A DNA stretch of 64,000 bases, taken from the NCBI RefSeq assembly GCF_000284015.1, contig NC_016943.1:1901541-1965540 (forward strand), written 5' to 3'. How positions within the stretch are numbered: position 1 is the stretch's first letter; each line of letters opens with the position of its first letter. Positions 43,663-53,559 of this stretch are shown here, in pieces. Below the pieces are notes generated by a model. The model searched no databases. It was not told the origin of the DNA and worked only from the letters and a program-made list of their open reading frames with translations. The translations under genes were made by a program, and so were the position numbers. This stretch comes from Blastococcus saxobsidens DD2. Lineage in GTDB: Bacteria > Actinomycetota > Actinomycetes > Mycobacteriales > Geodermatophilaceae.

Positions 43663-44493
43663 TCAGTCGAACGAGTGCTCGGGGCCGGGGAACACCCCAC
43701 CGCGGACGTCGTCGGCGTACTCCTTCGCCGCCCGCAGCAGCTCGCCGCGCAGGTCGGCGTACTTCTTCACGAACTTCGGCACCCGGCCGCCGTTGAGCCC
43801 GGCCATGTCGGGCCACACGAGCACCTGGGCATCGCAGTCCACGCCGGCGCCGATGCCGATCGTCGGGATCGACAGCTCCTTGGTCACCTGACCGGCGATC
43901 TCGGCCGGCACCATCTCCAGGACGACGGCGAACGCGCCGGCCTCCTGCACCGCGTGCGCGTCGGCGAGCAGTTGCTCCGCTCCCGCGCCGCGGCCCTGCA
44001 CCCGGAAGCCACCGAGGGCGTGCTTGCTCTGCGGCGTGAAGCCGATGTGCGCCATCACCGGGATGCCGGACTCCTGCAGCAGCCGGATCTGCGGGGCCAC
44101 CCGCGCTCCGCCCTCGAGCTTCACCGCCTGCGCTCCGCCGTCCTTCATCATGCGGACGGCGGTGTCGAAGGCCTGCTGCGGCCCGCTCTCGTAGCTGCCG
44201 AACGGGAGGTCGGCCACGATCAGCGCCCGCTTCGTGGAACGCGTGACCGCCTTCGTCATCACGAGGAGGTCGTCCACCGTGACGGCCACCGTGCTCGCGT
44301 GCCCCAGGACGACATTGCCCGCGGAGTCGCCCACGAGCAGCACCGGGATGCCGGCCTCCTCGAAGATGGCCGCGCTGTAGGTGTCGTAGGCAGTGAGCAT
44401 CGCCCACTTCTCGCCGCGGGCCTTGGCCTGCTGCAGGTGGTGGATGCGCACCCGCGACGTCGACTGCCCGCCGTAGAGCACCGATTCGCTCAC
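43663..44493 (-). CDS. panB: 3-methyl-2-oxobutanoate hydroxymethyltransferase
   Basis: A 276-residue PanB, which makes ketopantoate for pantothenate and CoA. Metal and substrate residues are seen in [15 protein letters not shown] (Asp) and in [15 protein letters not shown] and [19 protein letters not shown]. The C-terminal segment ends [22 protein letters not shown]. The start is GTG 44493, overlapping the nadE stop (GTGA). This panB-nadE coupling links CoA and NAD synthesis. Confidence 0.95.
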   Translation of the reverse strand: MSESVLYGGQSTSRVRIHHLQQAKARGEKWAMLTAYDTYSAAIFEEAGIPVLLVGDSAGNVVLGHASTVAVTVDDLLVMTKAVTRSTKRALIVADLPFGSYESGPQQAFDTAVRMMKDGGAQAVKLEGGARVAPQIRLLQESGIPVMAHIGFTPQSKHALGGFRVQGRGAGAEQLLADAHAVQEAGAFAVVLEMVPAEIAGQVTKELSIPTIGIGAGVDCDAQVLVWPDMAGLNGGRVPKFVKKYADLRGELLRAAKEYADDVRGGVFPGPEHSFD

Positions 44494-46322
44494 TGCCTGG
44501 TTCCTTCCCGGACGGTGGGCACGGTCTCGCGCCACCTATTGGCGATGGGCAGGCGCCGGTCGCGGCCGAACGCCTTGAGGCTGATCTTGGTACCGGGTGC
44601 CGACTGGCGGCGCTTGAACTCCGCGCCGTCCACCAGTCGCAGCACCCGCGCCACCACCTCGGGGTCGTGGCCCCGCTCCAGCAGGTCGGCCATGCCGAGG
44701 TCGCGGTCGACGTAGTCGGCGACCACGGCGTCGAGCTCCTCGTAGGAGGGCAGCGAGTCGGAGTCGACCTGCCCGGGCGCGAGCTCGGCCGACGGGGGCT
44801 TGTCGATCGAGTTGCTCGGGATCGGCTCGGTCTCGCCGCGGCGTCGGGCGTCGGCGTTGCGCCAGCGGGCCAGCTCCCACACCAGGGTCTTCGGCACGTC
44901 CTTGATCGGGGCGAACCCGCCGGCCGAGTCGCCGTACAGGGTCGAGTAGCCGACGGCGATCTCGCTCTTGTTGCCCGTCGTCAGCAGGAGGTGCCCGTGC
45001 TGGTTGGACAACCCCATGAGCAGCGTGCCGCGGACCCGCGCCTGCAGGTTCTCCGCAGCCACGCCGGTGAGCTCGATCGAGGACTCGTAGGCGTCGACCA
45101 TCGGCGCGATCGGCACGACCGAGTAGTGCAGCCCGGTTCGGCGTGCGAGGTCCTCGGCGTCGGCGAGCGAGTGCTCGCTGGACCACTTCGACGGCAGCCC
45201 GATGCCGTGCACCCGGTCGGCGCCGAGCGCGTCGACGGCGAGGGCGGCGACCACGGCGGAGTCGATGCCGCCCGAGAGCCCGAGCACCACCGAGGGCATG
45301 CCGTTCTTGTCGATGAAGTCGCGCAGGCCCAGGACCAGGGCCCGCCAGACCTCCTCGCAGTCGCTGAGCGGATCGGCGACCGTGGCCGGCCGCGCCTCGT
45401 AGGCGTCGACCGGCTCGTCGGACAGCACGTGGCGGGTGACGGTCATCGGGCCGATCCGGCCGTCGCGCCGCTCCGGCACCGCCGACGGGTCGAGCGCCAG
45501 GTCGACGGTCAGCAGGTGCTCGACGAACTGCGGCGCCCGGGCCAGCAGCTCGCCGGTGGGGGACACCGCCATCGAGTCCCCGTCGAAGACCAGTTCGTCC
45601 TGGCCGCCCACCTGGTTGCAGTAGAGGATCGCCGCCCGTGCCTCGGCCGCGCGGCGGCGGACCAGCGGCAGCCGGAGGTCGTCCTTGGCCCGCTCGTAGG
45701 GGGAGGCGTTGGGGGAGACGACCAGGTCGACGCCCGCCTGGCCGGCGACACCGCACGGCCCGCCCTCGACCCAGAGGTCCTCGCACACGGTCAGGGCGAC
45801 GTCCACCCCGTGCAGCCGGACGACGGGCAGCTCGGCGCCCGGTACGAAGTAGCGCGCCTCGTCGAAGACGCCGTAGTTCGGCAGGTGCCGCTTGTAGTAG
45901 CGGACGACGACGTCGCCCCCGTGCAGGAGGGCGGCGGCGTTGCGCGGGGCGCCCCGGCGCGGGTTCGCGTCCGAGGGCCGGTCGGCGTCGGTGGGCGGCT
46001 CGTCGACCGGCGCCGGTCCGCTGCCCTCGGTGTGCGCCAGGTACCCCACGACGACGGCGAGGTCGCCGAGCCCCTCGGCGGCCAGCCGGGCCGCGACGTC
46101 CACCAGCGCCTGTTCACTGGCGCGGGCGAAGGACTCCCGCAGGACCAGGTCCTCCGGCGGATAGCCGGTCAGCGTCATCTCCGGGAAGACGACGAGATGG
46201 GCGCCGGCCTCGGCCCCCTGCGCCGCCCAGCGGAGGACGAGGTCGCTGTTGCCCGCCAGGTCACCGACCCGGGTGTCGACCTGGGCCATGGCCACCCGCA
46301 ACTGCACCGGCTGCTCGTTCAC
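44490..46322 (-). CDS. nadE: Glutamine-dependent NAD+ synthetase
   Basis: A 610-residue bifunctional enzyme that amidates deamido-NAD using glutamine. The N-terminal nitrilase-type glutaminase has the Glu-Lys-Cys triad in [28 protein letters not shown] and ALTVCEDLW. The C-terminal synthetase has the ATP loop [11 protein letters not shown] at 348-358 and [20 protein letters not shown]. It is shorter than the mycobacterial enzyme (about 680) and carries a Pro/Asp-rich insert at about 110-130. GTG 46322 fits the family start; upstream codons lack similarity. Confidence 0.95.
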   Translation of the reverse strand: MNEQPVQLRVAMAQVDTRVGDLAGNSDLVLRWAAQGAEAGAHLVVFPEMTLTGYPPEDLVLRESFARASEQALVDVAARLAAEGLGDLAVVVGYLAHTEGSGPAPVDEPPTDADRPSDANPRRGAPRNAAALLHGGDVVVRYYKRHLPNYGVFDEARYFVPGAELPVVRLHGVDVALTVCEDLWVEGGPCGVAGQAGVDLVVSPNASPYERAKDDLRLPLVRRRAAEARAAILYCNQVGGQDELVFDGDSMAVSPTGELLARAPQFVEHLLTVDLALDPSAVPERRDGRIGPMTVTRHVLSDEPVDAYEARPATVADPLSDCEEVWRALVLGLRDFIDKNGMPSVVLGLSGGIDSAVVAALAVDALGADRVHGIGLPSKWSSEHSLADAEDLARRTGLHYSVVPIAPMVDAYESSIELTGVAAENLQARVRGTLLMGLSNQHGHLLLTTGNKSEIAVGYSTLYGDSAGGFAPIKDVPKTLVWELARWRNADARRRGETEPIPSNSIDKPPSAELAPGQVDSDSLPSYEELDAVVADYVDRDLGMADLLERGHDPEVVARVLRLVDGAEFKRRQSAPGTKISLKAFGRDRRLPIANRWRETVPTVREGTRQ

Positions 46323-46430
46323 GTCGCACAGTCTCGCCGTTCGCCGCCGGGCAGGGCCAGGTGGGGGACCGCCCGGGGGAGCACCCGGGTCCCGCGCCGA
46401 CGGTTCGGCGACTGCCGGCAACGGCCGTGG

Positions 46431-47471
46431 TCACGACACCTGGCGCCGGAGCCCGAGGCGTGCCCGGCCGACCGTGGCGGCCGGCGGGACGACGGCCACC
46501 GGCCCGGCCACCCCGTCGACGACCGCGCGGCTCACGGAGCCGAACACCGCGCCGCGGGCCGGCCCACGCCGACCGGTCCCGACCACGACGAGGGCGGCGC
46601 CGGCCGCGCCCTCGATCAGCGCGGACGTCGGATCCCGGTGGACCACCTCGACGTCCACGGGGACGTCCGGGTACTCGGTGCGCCACCGGGCCAGCGAGGC
46701 GTGCAGGAGGTCGTACGCGCCCACCTCGCTGACGATCAGGGGCGCGGTGACCGCTTCCAGGTCGGCGGGGCGGTCGGCGGCCCAGGCGTGCACCGCCGTC
46801 AGGTCCAGCCCGCGCTGGTGCGCCGCCCGGAAGGCGAACCCGACCGCGGCGTCGCACCGGCGGGTGCCGTCGACCCCCACGACGACGCGTGGGCCGATCG
46901 CGTCCGGCAGGCCCGCGCCGGCCGCGCGATGGACCACCGCGACCGGGCAGCGCGCCGAGGCGCTGAGCCGGGCGGCGAGGGAGCCCGGCAACCGCCGCTG
47001 CGCGCTCCGCGGCTGCCCGGTCGACCGGCAGCCGAGCACGAGCAGCCGTGCCTCGCCGCTCTGCCGCAGCAGTACCTGTCCGGGGCTGCCCTGGACGAGG
47101 TGGGCGGTCACCTCCAGGCCAGGGTGCGCCGACCGTGCGCGGGTGACGGCCGCTCTCAGCACGCGCGCGCCCGTGACCTCCGCCGTCCGGGGGTCGACGA
47201 AGCCCGGGAACATGCCGAAGGGATCCACCCCGATGGGGAGGCGCAGCACGTGGACAATCTGCAGCGGGCACTGCTGGGCCGCGGCCTCCGCGGCCGCCCA
47301 CTCGACGGTGCGCCCCGCGGTGTCGCTGCCGGAGGTCACCCCGACGACCACCGGGGCGGCGAGCCCGCGGAGGCGGTCGGCGACCGGCAGCACCATGCGG
47401 GCGAACCCGGGGTCGGAGAGCAGGTCGCCCTCGATCTGCCGCACCGCCTGACGTTCCGTGTCACTGAGCAC
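46431..47471 (-). CDS. Tandem universal stress protein with DUF3040-like N-terminus
   Basis: A 346-residue protein. The first 35 residues (LSDTERQAVRQIEGDLLSDPGFARM) are like the start of DUF3040 proteins, which normally continue into membrane helices; here they lead to two Usp domains. Usp 1 (about 50-190) begins VVVGVTSGSDTAGRTVEWA; Usp 2 (about 205-335) begins PRVVVGVDGTRRCDAAVGFA and ends LVVVGTGRRGPARGAVFGSVSRAVVDGVAGPVAVV, an ATP-type G-x2-G-x9-G-S pattern. GTG 47471 has GGAGG well placed. It is divergent from marR across a palindrome. Confidence 0.85.
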   Translation of the reverse strand: MLSDTERQAVRQIEGDLLSDPGFARMVLPVADRLRGLAAPVVVGVTSGSDTAGRTVEWAAAEAAAQQCPLQIVHVLRLPIGVDPFGMFPGFVDPRTAEVTGARVLRAAVTRARSAHPGLEVTAHLVQGSPGQVLLRQSGEARLLVLGCRSTGQPRSAQRRLPGSLAARLSASARCPVAVVHRAAGAGLPDAIGPRVVVGVDGTRRCDAAVGFAFRAAHQRGLDLTAVHAWAADRPADLEAVTAPLIVSEVGAYDLLHASLARWRTEYPDVPVDVEVVHRDPTSALIEGAAGAALVVVGTGRRGPARGAVFGSVSRAVVDGVAGPVAVVPPAATVGRARLGLRRQVS

Positions 47472-47502
47472 GAGCGCCTCCTCACGGCGAACCCACCGGG
47501 GC

Positions 47503-47527
47503 TGATGCATCGTAACGCGATACATCA
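47503..47527. promoter_or_regulatory. 25-base palindrome between usp and marR
   Basis: Half-sites TGATGCATCG and CGATACATCA flank five bases (nine of ten positions symmetric). It lies 32 bases from the usp start and 47 bases from the marR start, in the middle of the divergent region. A MarR-family dimer site of this size and location is typical, so the adjacent MarR protein probably binds it and controls both genes. Confidence 0.65.
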
Positions 47528-47573
47528 AGGCGTGACAGGGGACCGCGCGCCGTCCCCGTGGTCTCATGTCGGC

Positions 47574-48002
47574 GTGACCGCTGCCGACGACACGCCCGGC
47601 GGTCCGCCGCTGAGCAAGCGGGACTTCGAGGACCTGGCCCGCTTCCGGTTCGGCATCCGCCGGTACCTGCGCTTCAGCGAGGAGACCGTGCGCCGGCACG
47701 GCGTGACCCCGCAGCATTACCAGCTGATGCTGGCTCTCAAGGGTTTCCCCGAACGGGACTGGGCGACGGTGAGCGAGCTGGCCGACCGTCTGCAGCTGCG
47801 GCACCACAGCGTCGTGGAGCTGGTCAACCGGGCGCAGGCGCAGGGTCTCGTGGACCGGGCGCCGCACCCGACGGACGCGCGCGCGGTGCGGGTCGTGCTG
47901 ACCGCCGAGGGGGAGCGCATCCTCGGTCGGCTCAGCGCCCTGCACCGGGACGAGCTGCGGCGGCAGGACACCGCGCTGTTCCCGCCCACCTGGGAAGGCT
48001 GA
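47574..48002 (+). CDS. MarR-family transcription regulator
   Basis: A 142-residue winged-helix regulator: a long first helix (RDFEDLARFRFGIRRYLRFSEETVRRHGVTPQHYQLMLAL), WATVSELADRLQLRHHSVVELVNRAQAQGLVDRAPHPTDARAVRVVLTAEGERIL (recognition helix and wing with the DARAVRV motif), then a dimer helix. GTG 47574 is the only start before the first helix. No cofactor-binding cysteine is present, so a ligand rather than thiol oxidation may release it. Confidence 0.9.
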   Translation: MTAADDTPGGPPLSKRDFEDLARFRFGIRRYLRFSEETVRRHGVTPQHYQLMLALKGFPERDWATVSELADRLQLRHHSVVELVNRAQAQGLVDRAPHPTDARAVRVVLTAEGERILGRLSALHRDELRRQDTALFPPTWEG

Positions 48003-48122
48003 TCCGGCTCCCGGGGGCCGCGAGGACATCGGGCAGCCCGGGACCGTGTGCGAAACGCCCGGACGGGGCACGCTTGCGCTGATTTCACATCCCGGAAACG
48101 AGCGGACTGGATCATGGCGGGC

Positions 48123-49463
48123 ATGGACCGACAGCAGGAATTCGTCCTGCGGACCCTGGAAGAGCGCGACATCCGCTTCGTGCGGCTGTGGTTCACCGAC
48201 GTCTCGGGCTATCTCAAGGCCGTCGCCGTGGCCCCGGCGGAGATCGAGGCAGCGTTCGCCGAGGGCATCGGCTTCGACGGCTCGGCGATCGAGGGCTTCG
48301 CCCGCGTCTACGAGTCCGACATGGTGGCCAAGCCTGACCCGGGCACGTTCCAGGTGATGCCCGCGCGCGAGGGGCGGGCCAGCGACACCGCCCGGATGTT
48401 CTGCGACATCACCCTGCCCGACGGCTCACCGTCGTGGGCCGATCCCCGCCACGTGCTGCGCCGGGCCCTGGCCAAGGCCGCCGACATGGGGTTCACCTTC
48501 TACACCCACCCCGAGATCGAGTTCTTCCTGCTGAAGGACCTGCCCACCGACGGCAGCGCCCCGCAGCCGGCCGACACCGGCGGCTACTTCGACCTGTCCA
48601 CGCACAACGTGGCGCACGACTTCCGCCGGGAGGCCGTGTTCGCGCTGGAGGCCATGGGCATCTCGGTGGAGTTCAGCCACCACGAGGTCGCGCCCGGCCA
48701 GCAGGAGATCGACCTGCGGTACGCCGACGCGCTGTCGATGGCCGACAACATCATGACGCTGCGGCACGTCGTCCGTGAGGTCGCGCTTGCCCAGCAGGTG
48801 CACGCCACCTTCATGCCCAAGCCGTTCACCGAGCTGGCCGGCTCGGCCATGCACACGCACGTGTCGCTGTTCGAGGGCGACCGCAACGCCTTCCACGACC
48901 CGGCCGACCCGATGCGGTTGTCGACCACCGGCAAGCAGTTCATCGCCGGCCTGCTCACCCACGCCCGCGAGATGACCGCGGTCACCAACCAGACGGTCAA
49001 CTCCTACCGGAGGCTGCTCGCCGGCACCGAGGCGCCGACGGCGGCGACGTGGGGCCGGGCGAACCGCTCCGCGCTGGTCCGTCTGCCGTCGTACAAGCCG
49101 AGCAAGGCGCAGTCGGCCCGTGTGGAGGTGCGCTCGCCGGACTCGGCCTGCAACCCCTACCTGACCTTCGCCGTCATCCTGGCCGCCGGGCTGCGGGGGA
49201 TCGAAAAGGGCTACGAGCTCCCGCCCGAGGCCGAGGACGACGTCTGGTCGCTCACCGACACCGAGCGCCGCGCCGCCGGCTACGAGGACCTCCCGGTCTC
49301 CCTCGGGGAGGCGCTGACCGCCATGCAGGGCAGCGAGCTGGTGGCCGAGACGCTCGGCGAGCACGTGTTCGAGTTCTTCCTCCGCAACAAGTGGGAGGAG
49401 TTCAACTCCTACCGGCAGAACGTCACCCCGTTCGAGCTGCAGCGCTACCTGCCCGGCCTGTGA
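48123..49463 (+). CDS. glnA2: Glutamine synthetase GlnA2-type
   Basis: A 446-residue type I glutamine synthetase, the length of mycobacterial GlnA2. Signature blocks: DVSGYLKAVAVAP, GFDGSAIEGFARVYESDMVAKPD, EIEFFLLKD, HHEVAPGQQEIDLRY, GSAMHTHVSLF, NSYRRLLAGTEAP and NRSALVRLPSY. The adenylylation loop tyrosine motif of GlnA1 (NLYDLPPEE) is replaced by KGYELPPEAEDDVW, so GlnE control is doubtful. ATG 48123 gives the standard MDRQQEFVLRTLEERDIR start; ATG 48114 is possible. Confidence 0.93.
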   Translation: MDRQQEFVLRTLEERDIRFVRLWFTDVSGYLKAVAVAPAEIEAAFAEGIGFDGSAIEGFARVYESDMVAKPDPGTFQVMPAREGRASDTARMFCDITLPDGSPSWADPRHVLRRALAKAADMGFTFYTHPEIEFFLLKDLPTDGSAPQPADTGGYFDLSTHNVAHDFRREAVFALEAMGISVEFSHHEVAPGQQEIDLRYADALSMADNIMTLRHVVREVALAQQVHATFMPKPFTELAGSAMHTHVSLFEGDRNAFHDPADPMRLSTTGKQFIAGLLTHAREMTAVTNQTVNSYRRLLAGTEAPTAATWGRANRSALVRLPSYKPSKAQSARVEVRSPDSACNPYLTFAVILAAGLRGIEKGYELPPEAEDDVWSLTDTERRAAGYEDLPVSLGEALTAMQGSELVAETLGEHVFEFFLRNKWEEFNSYRQNVTPFELQRYLPGL

Positions 49464-49474
49464 CCGACGGCTCT

Positions 49475-49534
49475 GGGGGTGTCGTCCGCGCTCTGGCAGT
49501 TCTGCAGGACCCGCAGACCGCGAACAACGCCCCC
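49475..49534 (+). terminator. Long imperfect hairpin after glnA2
   Basis: GGGGGTGT..GTCCGCG..TCTG pairs with CAGA..CGCG..ACA..CGCCCCC over about 17 of 21 positions, with a loop near 49496-49513. It lies between the glnA2 stop and the amidotransferase promoter. Confidence 0.5.
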
Positions 49535-49566
49535 ATAGCGAGGTGAGGCGGCGCGATCCGGGCTAC

Positions 49567-49572
49567 TAGCCT
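49567..49572 (+). promoter_or_regulatory. -10 box of a leaderless amidotransferase gene
   Basis: TAGCCT lies seven bases before GTG 49580. No ribosome site is present, so the mRNA probably begins at the start codon and continues through glnE. Confidence 0.5.
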
Positions 49573-49579
49573 CGATCGC

Positions 49580-50308
49580 GTGACCTCCGACGCCCGCCTG
49601 CTCGTCGTCGTCCCGAGCGAGAGCGACCCGCCCGCGCGGCTGGGGGAGTGGCTGCGCGCGGCGGGCCTGGAGCTCGACGAGCGGCATCTGGGGCTCGGCG
49701 AGCCGCTGCCGGAGACCCTCGACGGCTTCCACGGGCTGCTCGTGCTCGGCGGCCCGCAGTCGTCGATGGACGACGAGGCGACCAGCCCCGAGCTCGTCGG
49801 CGTCCGGGCCCTGCTTCGGCAGGCGATCGACGCCGACCTGCCCACCCTGGCGGTCTGCCTGGGCGCCCAACTGCTCGCGCAGGCGGGCGGTGGGCGCATC
49901 CGCGTGGGTGCCGAGGGCCCCGAGGTGGGCGCCACCCTGGTGGCCAAGCGGGACGTGGCCGACGCCGACCCGGTGTTCGGCCCGCTGCCGCTGTCGCCCG
50001 ACGTCATCCAGTGGCACCACGACGAGATCGCCGAGCTGCCGACCGGCGCCACCCTGCTGGCGAGCAATCCGCACTACCCGCACCAGGCCTACCGGGTGGG
50101 TGCGCACGTCTACGGCCTGCAGTTCCACATCGAGACGACGCCGGAGATGGTGCGCGCCTGGGCCGCCAGCGACCCTGTGGGTGTCGCAGCCGGCCCGCTG
50201 GACATCGACACCCTGTGCGCCCGCGCCGCCGCCGCGCACGACGACGTCGCGGAGGCCTGGCAGCCGTTCACCACCCGGTTCGCCGGGCTGGTCCGGGCCC
50301 GCGCATGA
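49580..50308 (+). CDS. Class I glutamine amidotransferase
   Basis: A 242-residue GATase1 protein. The catalytic Cys is in LAVCLGAQLLAQAGGG and the His/Glu in LQFHIETTPEM, giving a full triad. LVLGGPQSSMDDEATSPE supplies the oxyanion loop. The family includes gamma-glutamyl-polyamine hydrolases and GMP-synthase-like stand-alone domains. It lies between glnA2 and glnE and overlaps glnE by ATGA, so its work is probably tied to glutamine pools. Confidence 0.9.
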   Translation: MTSDARLLVVVPSESDPPARLGEWLRAAGLELDERHLGLGEPLPETLDGFHGLLVLGGPQSSMDDEATSPELVGVRALLRQAIDADLPTLAVCLGAQLLAQAGGGRIRVGAEGPEVGATLVAKRDVADADPVFGPLPLSPDVIQWHHDEIAELPTGATLLASNPHYPHQAYRVGAHVYGLQFHIETTPEMVRAWAASDPVGVAAGPLDIDTLCARAAAAHDDVAEAWQPFTTRFAGLVRARA

Positions 50309-53300
50309 CCGCGCCCCAGGCGGAGATCCCGCGCCGGGCGACCGTCCGGCTGGTCCGCTTCGGCTTCGAGGACGGCGAGCGCGCCGCCCGGCTGCTGTCG
50401 GACTCGTCCCTGGGCCTGTGGGACCTGGAGCGCAACGAACCGGCCGATCCGGAGGCCGGCCCGGTGGTCGCGGCGCTGGCCCGTGCCGGCGATCCCGACC
50501 TCGCCGTCCGGTCGCTGCACCGGCTGGTGGAGGCGCTCGACGTCGCCGACGACAGCGGGGGAGCGGCCGCGACGCTGCTGGCCCGGCTCCGCGGGTCCGG
50601 GCAGCTGCGGGGTCGCCTGCTCGCCGTCCTGGGCGCCAGCTCCGGCCTGGCCGACCACCTGGCTGCCCATCCGCTGGACTGGGACGTCCTCGACGACGAG
50701 GAGCACGGGCCGAGCCGGCCGACCCCGCACGCCCTGGAGCAGCAGATGCTGCGCGCCGTCGGTGCCGACCCGGACGACCCGCCCTGGGGCGTCCGGCTGG
50801 GCAAGGGGGCGCCCGACGCCGCTCGGGAGCGCGTGACCGGGCTCCGGCTGGCCTACCGGCGGGCGATCCTCTCCCTCGCGGGGCGAGACCTGGCCGACGG
50901 CGTGCCGGCCGAAGAGGCCGCCGCGGAGCTCGCCGACATCGCCGCCGCCGTGCTCAGCGCCGGGCTGGCGGTCGCCGTCGCGGAGCAGCCGGCCGACGCC
51001 GCGGCCTGCCGGCTGGCGGTCATCGCCCTCGGCAAGACCGGTGGGCGGGAGCTGAACTACGTCAGCGACGTCGACGTGGTGTTCGTGGCCGAGCCGGTCG
51101 ATCCCGCGGGGTGGGCGGGTTCAGAGGTCGACGCAGCCCCCGCGCTGGCGAGCGCGACGCGGGTGGCCGCGGCGCTCATGCGGATCTGCCGGGAGGCGGC
51201 CTGGGAGGTCGACGCGGCGTTGCGCCCCGAGGGCAAGGCGGGCGCCCTGGTCCGCACCGTCGCCGGGCACGCCGCCTACTACGACCAGTGGGCCGACACC
51301 TGGGAGTTCCAGGCGCTGCTCAAGATGCGCCCGGTCGCAGGTGACCCGGATCTGGGCCGCTCCTACGTCGAGGCGCTGTGGCCGCTGGTGTGGAAGGCCG
51401 GCGACCGGCCCGGCTTCGTCGGCGAGGTCCAGGCGATGCGCCGCCGGGTGGAGGCCAACATCCCTCCGGCGCAGGCCGAGCGGGAGCTGAAGCTGGGCCG
51501 GGGCGGCCTGCGCGACGTCGAGTTCGCCGTCCAGCTGCTGCAGATGGTGCACGGGCGGGTCGACCCCGGCCTGCGCGTGGGCGGGACGCTGCCGGCGCTC
51601 ATGGCGCTGTCGGCCGGCGGCTACGTCGGGCGGGACGACGCCGCGACGCTCATCGCCTCCTACCGGTTCCTGCGCACGGTCGAGCACCGGCTCCAGCTGC
51701 TCCGCCTGCGCCGCACCCACCTGCTGCCCACCGACGAGCAGCAGCTGCGCTGGCTCGCCCGCTCCCTGGGCTACAAGCCCGACCACCGCGGCGACGCCGT
51801 CGCCGTGCTGCGGGCCGAACTGGCGCTGCACACCCGCGAGGTGCGCCGGCTGCACGAGAAGCTGTTCTACCGGCCGCTGCTCTCCGCGGTCGCGCGGGTG
51901 CCCGGCGAGCAGCTGCAGCTCGGATCGAAGGCGGCCGGTGAGTGGCTGCGGGCGCTGGGCTTCGCCGATCCCGATGGGGCGCTGCGGCACCTGGGTGCGC
52001 TCACCGGTGGGGTCTCCCGCTCGGCGTCGATGCAGAAGTACCTGCTGCCGGTGCTGCTGCAGACCTTCGCGTCCTGCCCCAACCCCGACGCCGGGCTGCT
52101 GGCCTACCGGCAGGTCAGCGAAGCCCTCGGCGGAAACCAGTGGTTCCTGCGGCTGCTGCGCGACGAGGGCCAGGTGGCCGAGCGCCTCGCCCAGCTCCTG
52201 GGCTCCAGCCAGTACGTGGCCTCCCTGCTCACCCGCACCCCCGAGGCGCTGCGGTTGCTCGTCGACGACGCCGAGCTCGCGCCCCGGACGGCGGCCACGC
52301 TGGCCAAGGCCTGGCGGCAGGCCGCCGGGCGGGCGCCCGATCCGCAGGCCGGCATCCGGGTCATCCGCGGCCTGCGCCGGCATGAGCTGCTGCGGATCGC
52401 CTCCGCCGACCTGCTGGGCCGCCTGGACGTGCACCAGGTGGGGCGGGCGCTCACCGACGTCGCCGTCGCCACCCTGCAGGCCGGGCTGGACACCGCGCTG
52501 CGGGCGCACGCGCTCGAGGCCCACGTCGAGGTCGCGGATCTGCCCATGGACCTCGCCGTCATCGGGATGGGGCGCCTGGGCGGGGGAGAGATGGGCTTCG
52601 GCTCCGACGCCGACGTGCTGTTCGTGCACCGGCCCCGGGCGGTGCGGGGGGAGAGCACTGCCGACGAGACGAAGGCGACGGCCGCGGCGAACGCGGTGGC
52701 GCACACCCTCCGTCGGCTGCTCGCCGAACCCGGGCCGGATCCGGCGTTCGAGGTGGACGCCGACCTGCGGCCCGAGGGCCGGCAGGGTCCGCTGGTGCGC
52801 AGCCTCTCGGCGTTCCAGGAGTACTACGAGCGCTGGGTGTCGGTGTGGGAGGTGCAGGCGCTGCTGCGTGCGGTACCGGTGGCCGGCGACGAGGACCTCG
52901 GTGCCGCGTTCACCGACCTCGTCGACCCCATCCGCTACCCGGCCGCCGGGCTGTCCGCGGAGCAGGTCGCCGAGATCCGCCGGATCAAGGCCCGCGTGGA
53001 GCGGGAGCGGCTCCCCCGGGGCGCCGATCCGGCCACCCACACCAAGCTGGGCCGCGGCGGCCTCGCCGACGTCGAGTGGACCGTCCAGCTCCTGCAGCTC
53101 CAGCACGCCGCCGAGCTCCCCTCGCTCCAGGCGCCCTCCACGCCCGGGGCGCTGGATGCGCTCACGGCGGCGTCGCTGCTCGATCCCGACCGGGCCGACG
53201 CGCTGCGGTCCGCGTGGGAGCTGGCGACCCGCGCGCGGAACGCGATCTTCCTGGTGCGTGGTCGCCCCAGCGACCAGCTGCCCCGGCCGGGACTGGAGCT

Positions 53301-53445
53301 GGCGGGGGTCGCCCGGGCGTGCGGGTACGGCGCGGACGACGACCCGGGTCAGTTCGTCGACGACTACCGCCGCACCACCCGGCACGCCCGGACCGTGGTC
53401 GAGCAGGTCTTCTACGGCCAGCCGCCGCCCGGGCCGGGGCAGTGA
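50305..53445 (+). CDS. glnE: Glutamine synthetase adenylyltransferase/deadenylase
   Basis: A 1046-residue bifunctional enzyme that attaches AMP to GlnA1 and removes it. Two nucleotidyltransferase cores are present with the full metal motif: GGRELNYVSDVDVVF from residue 246 (deadenylase half) and GGGEMGFGSDADVLF from residue 759 (adenylylating half), each followed by a DAALRPEGKAG/DADLRPEGRQG strand and a helical GlnD-regulatory-type domain (ERELKLGRGGLRDVEF; HTKLGRGGLADVEW). Its target GlnA1 is expected nearby; only a remnant of such a gene is seen at 61109. Confidence 0.97.
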   Translation: MTAPQAEIPRRATVRLVRFGFEDGERAARLLSDSSLGLWDLERNEPADPEAGPVVAALARAGDPDLAVRSLHRLVEALDVADDSGGAAATLLARLRGSGQLRGRLLAVLGASSGLADHLAAHPLDWDVLDDEEHGPSRPTPHALEQQMLRAVGADPDDPPWGVRLGKGAPDAARERVTGLRLAYRRAILSLAGRDLADGVPAEEAAAELADIAAAVLSAGLAVAVAEQPADAAACRLAVIALGKTGGRELNYVSDVDVVFVAEPVDPAGWAGSEVDAAPALASATRVAAALMRICREAAWEVDAALRPEGKAGALVRTVAGHAAYYDQWADTWEFQALLKMRPVAGDPDLGRSYVEALWPLVWKAGDRPGFVGEVQAMRRRVEANIPPAQAERELKLGRGGLRDVEFAVQLLQMVHGRVDPGLRVGGTLPALMALSAGGYVGRDDAATLIASYRFLRTVEHRLQLLRLRRTHLLPTDEQQLRWLARSLGYKPDHRGDAVAVLRAELALHTREVRRLHEKLFYRPLLSAVARVPGEQLQLGSKAAGEWLRALGFADPDGALRHLGALTGGVSRSASMQKYLLPVLLQTFASCPNPDAGLLAYRQVSEALGGNQWFLRLLRDEGQVAERLAQLLGSSQYVASLLTRTPEALRLLVDDAELAPRTAATLAKAWRQAAGRAPDPQAGIRVIRGLRRHELLRIASADLLGRLDVHQVGRALTDVAVATLQAGLDTALRAHALEAHVEVADLPMDLAVIGMGRLGGGEMGFGSDADVLFVHRPRAVRGESTADETKATAAANAVAHTLRRLLAEPGPDPAFEVDADLRPEGRQGPLVRSLSAFQEYYERWVSVWEVQALLRAVPVAGDEDLGAAFTDLVDPIRYPAAGLSAEQVAEIRRIKARVERERLPRGADPATHTKLGRGGLADVEWTVQLLQLQHAAELPSLQAPSTPGALDALTAASLLDPDRADALRSAWELATRARNAIFLVRGRPSDQLPRPGLELAGVARACGYGADDDPGQFVDDYRRTTRHARTVVEQVFYGQPPPGPGQ

Positions 53446-53559
53446 CCACAGGACCCGGCATGTGACGATCCGGTTGCATCGGGTCCGGGCAGGTTCGAAA
53501 CCGGGAGCCACGGCAAGGCCTCCGGGAGGACGTGACCCCTAGATCAAGGCAGGACAGGC

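Noticed and set aside
44667-47573. Long plus-strand open frame opposite nadE and the Usp gene
   Set aside because: Same antisense effect; only its last 143 codons (marR, from 47574) are a real gene.
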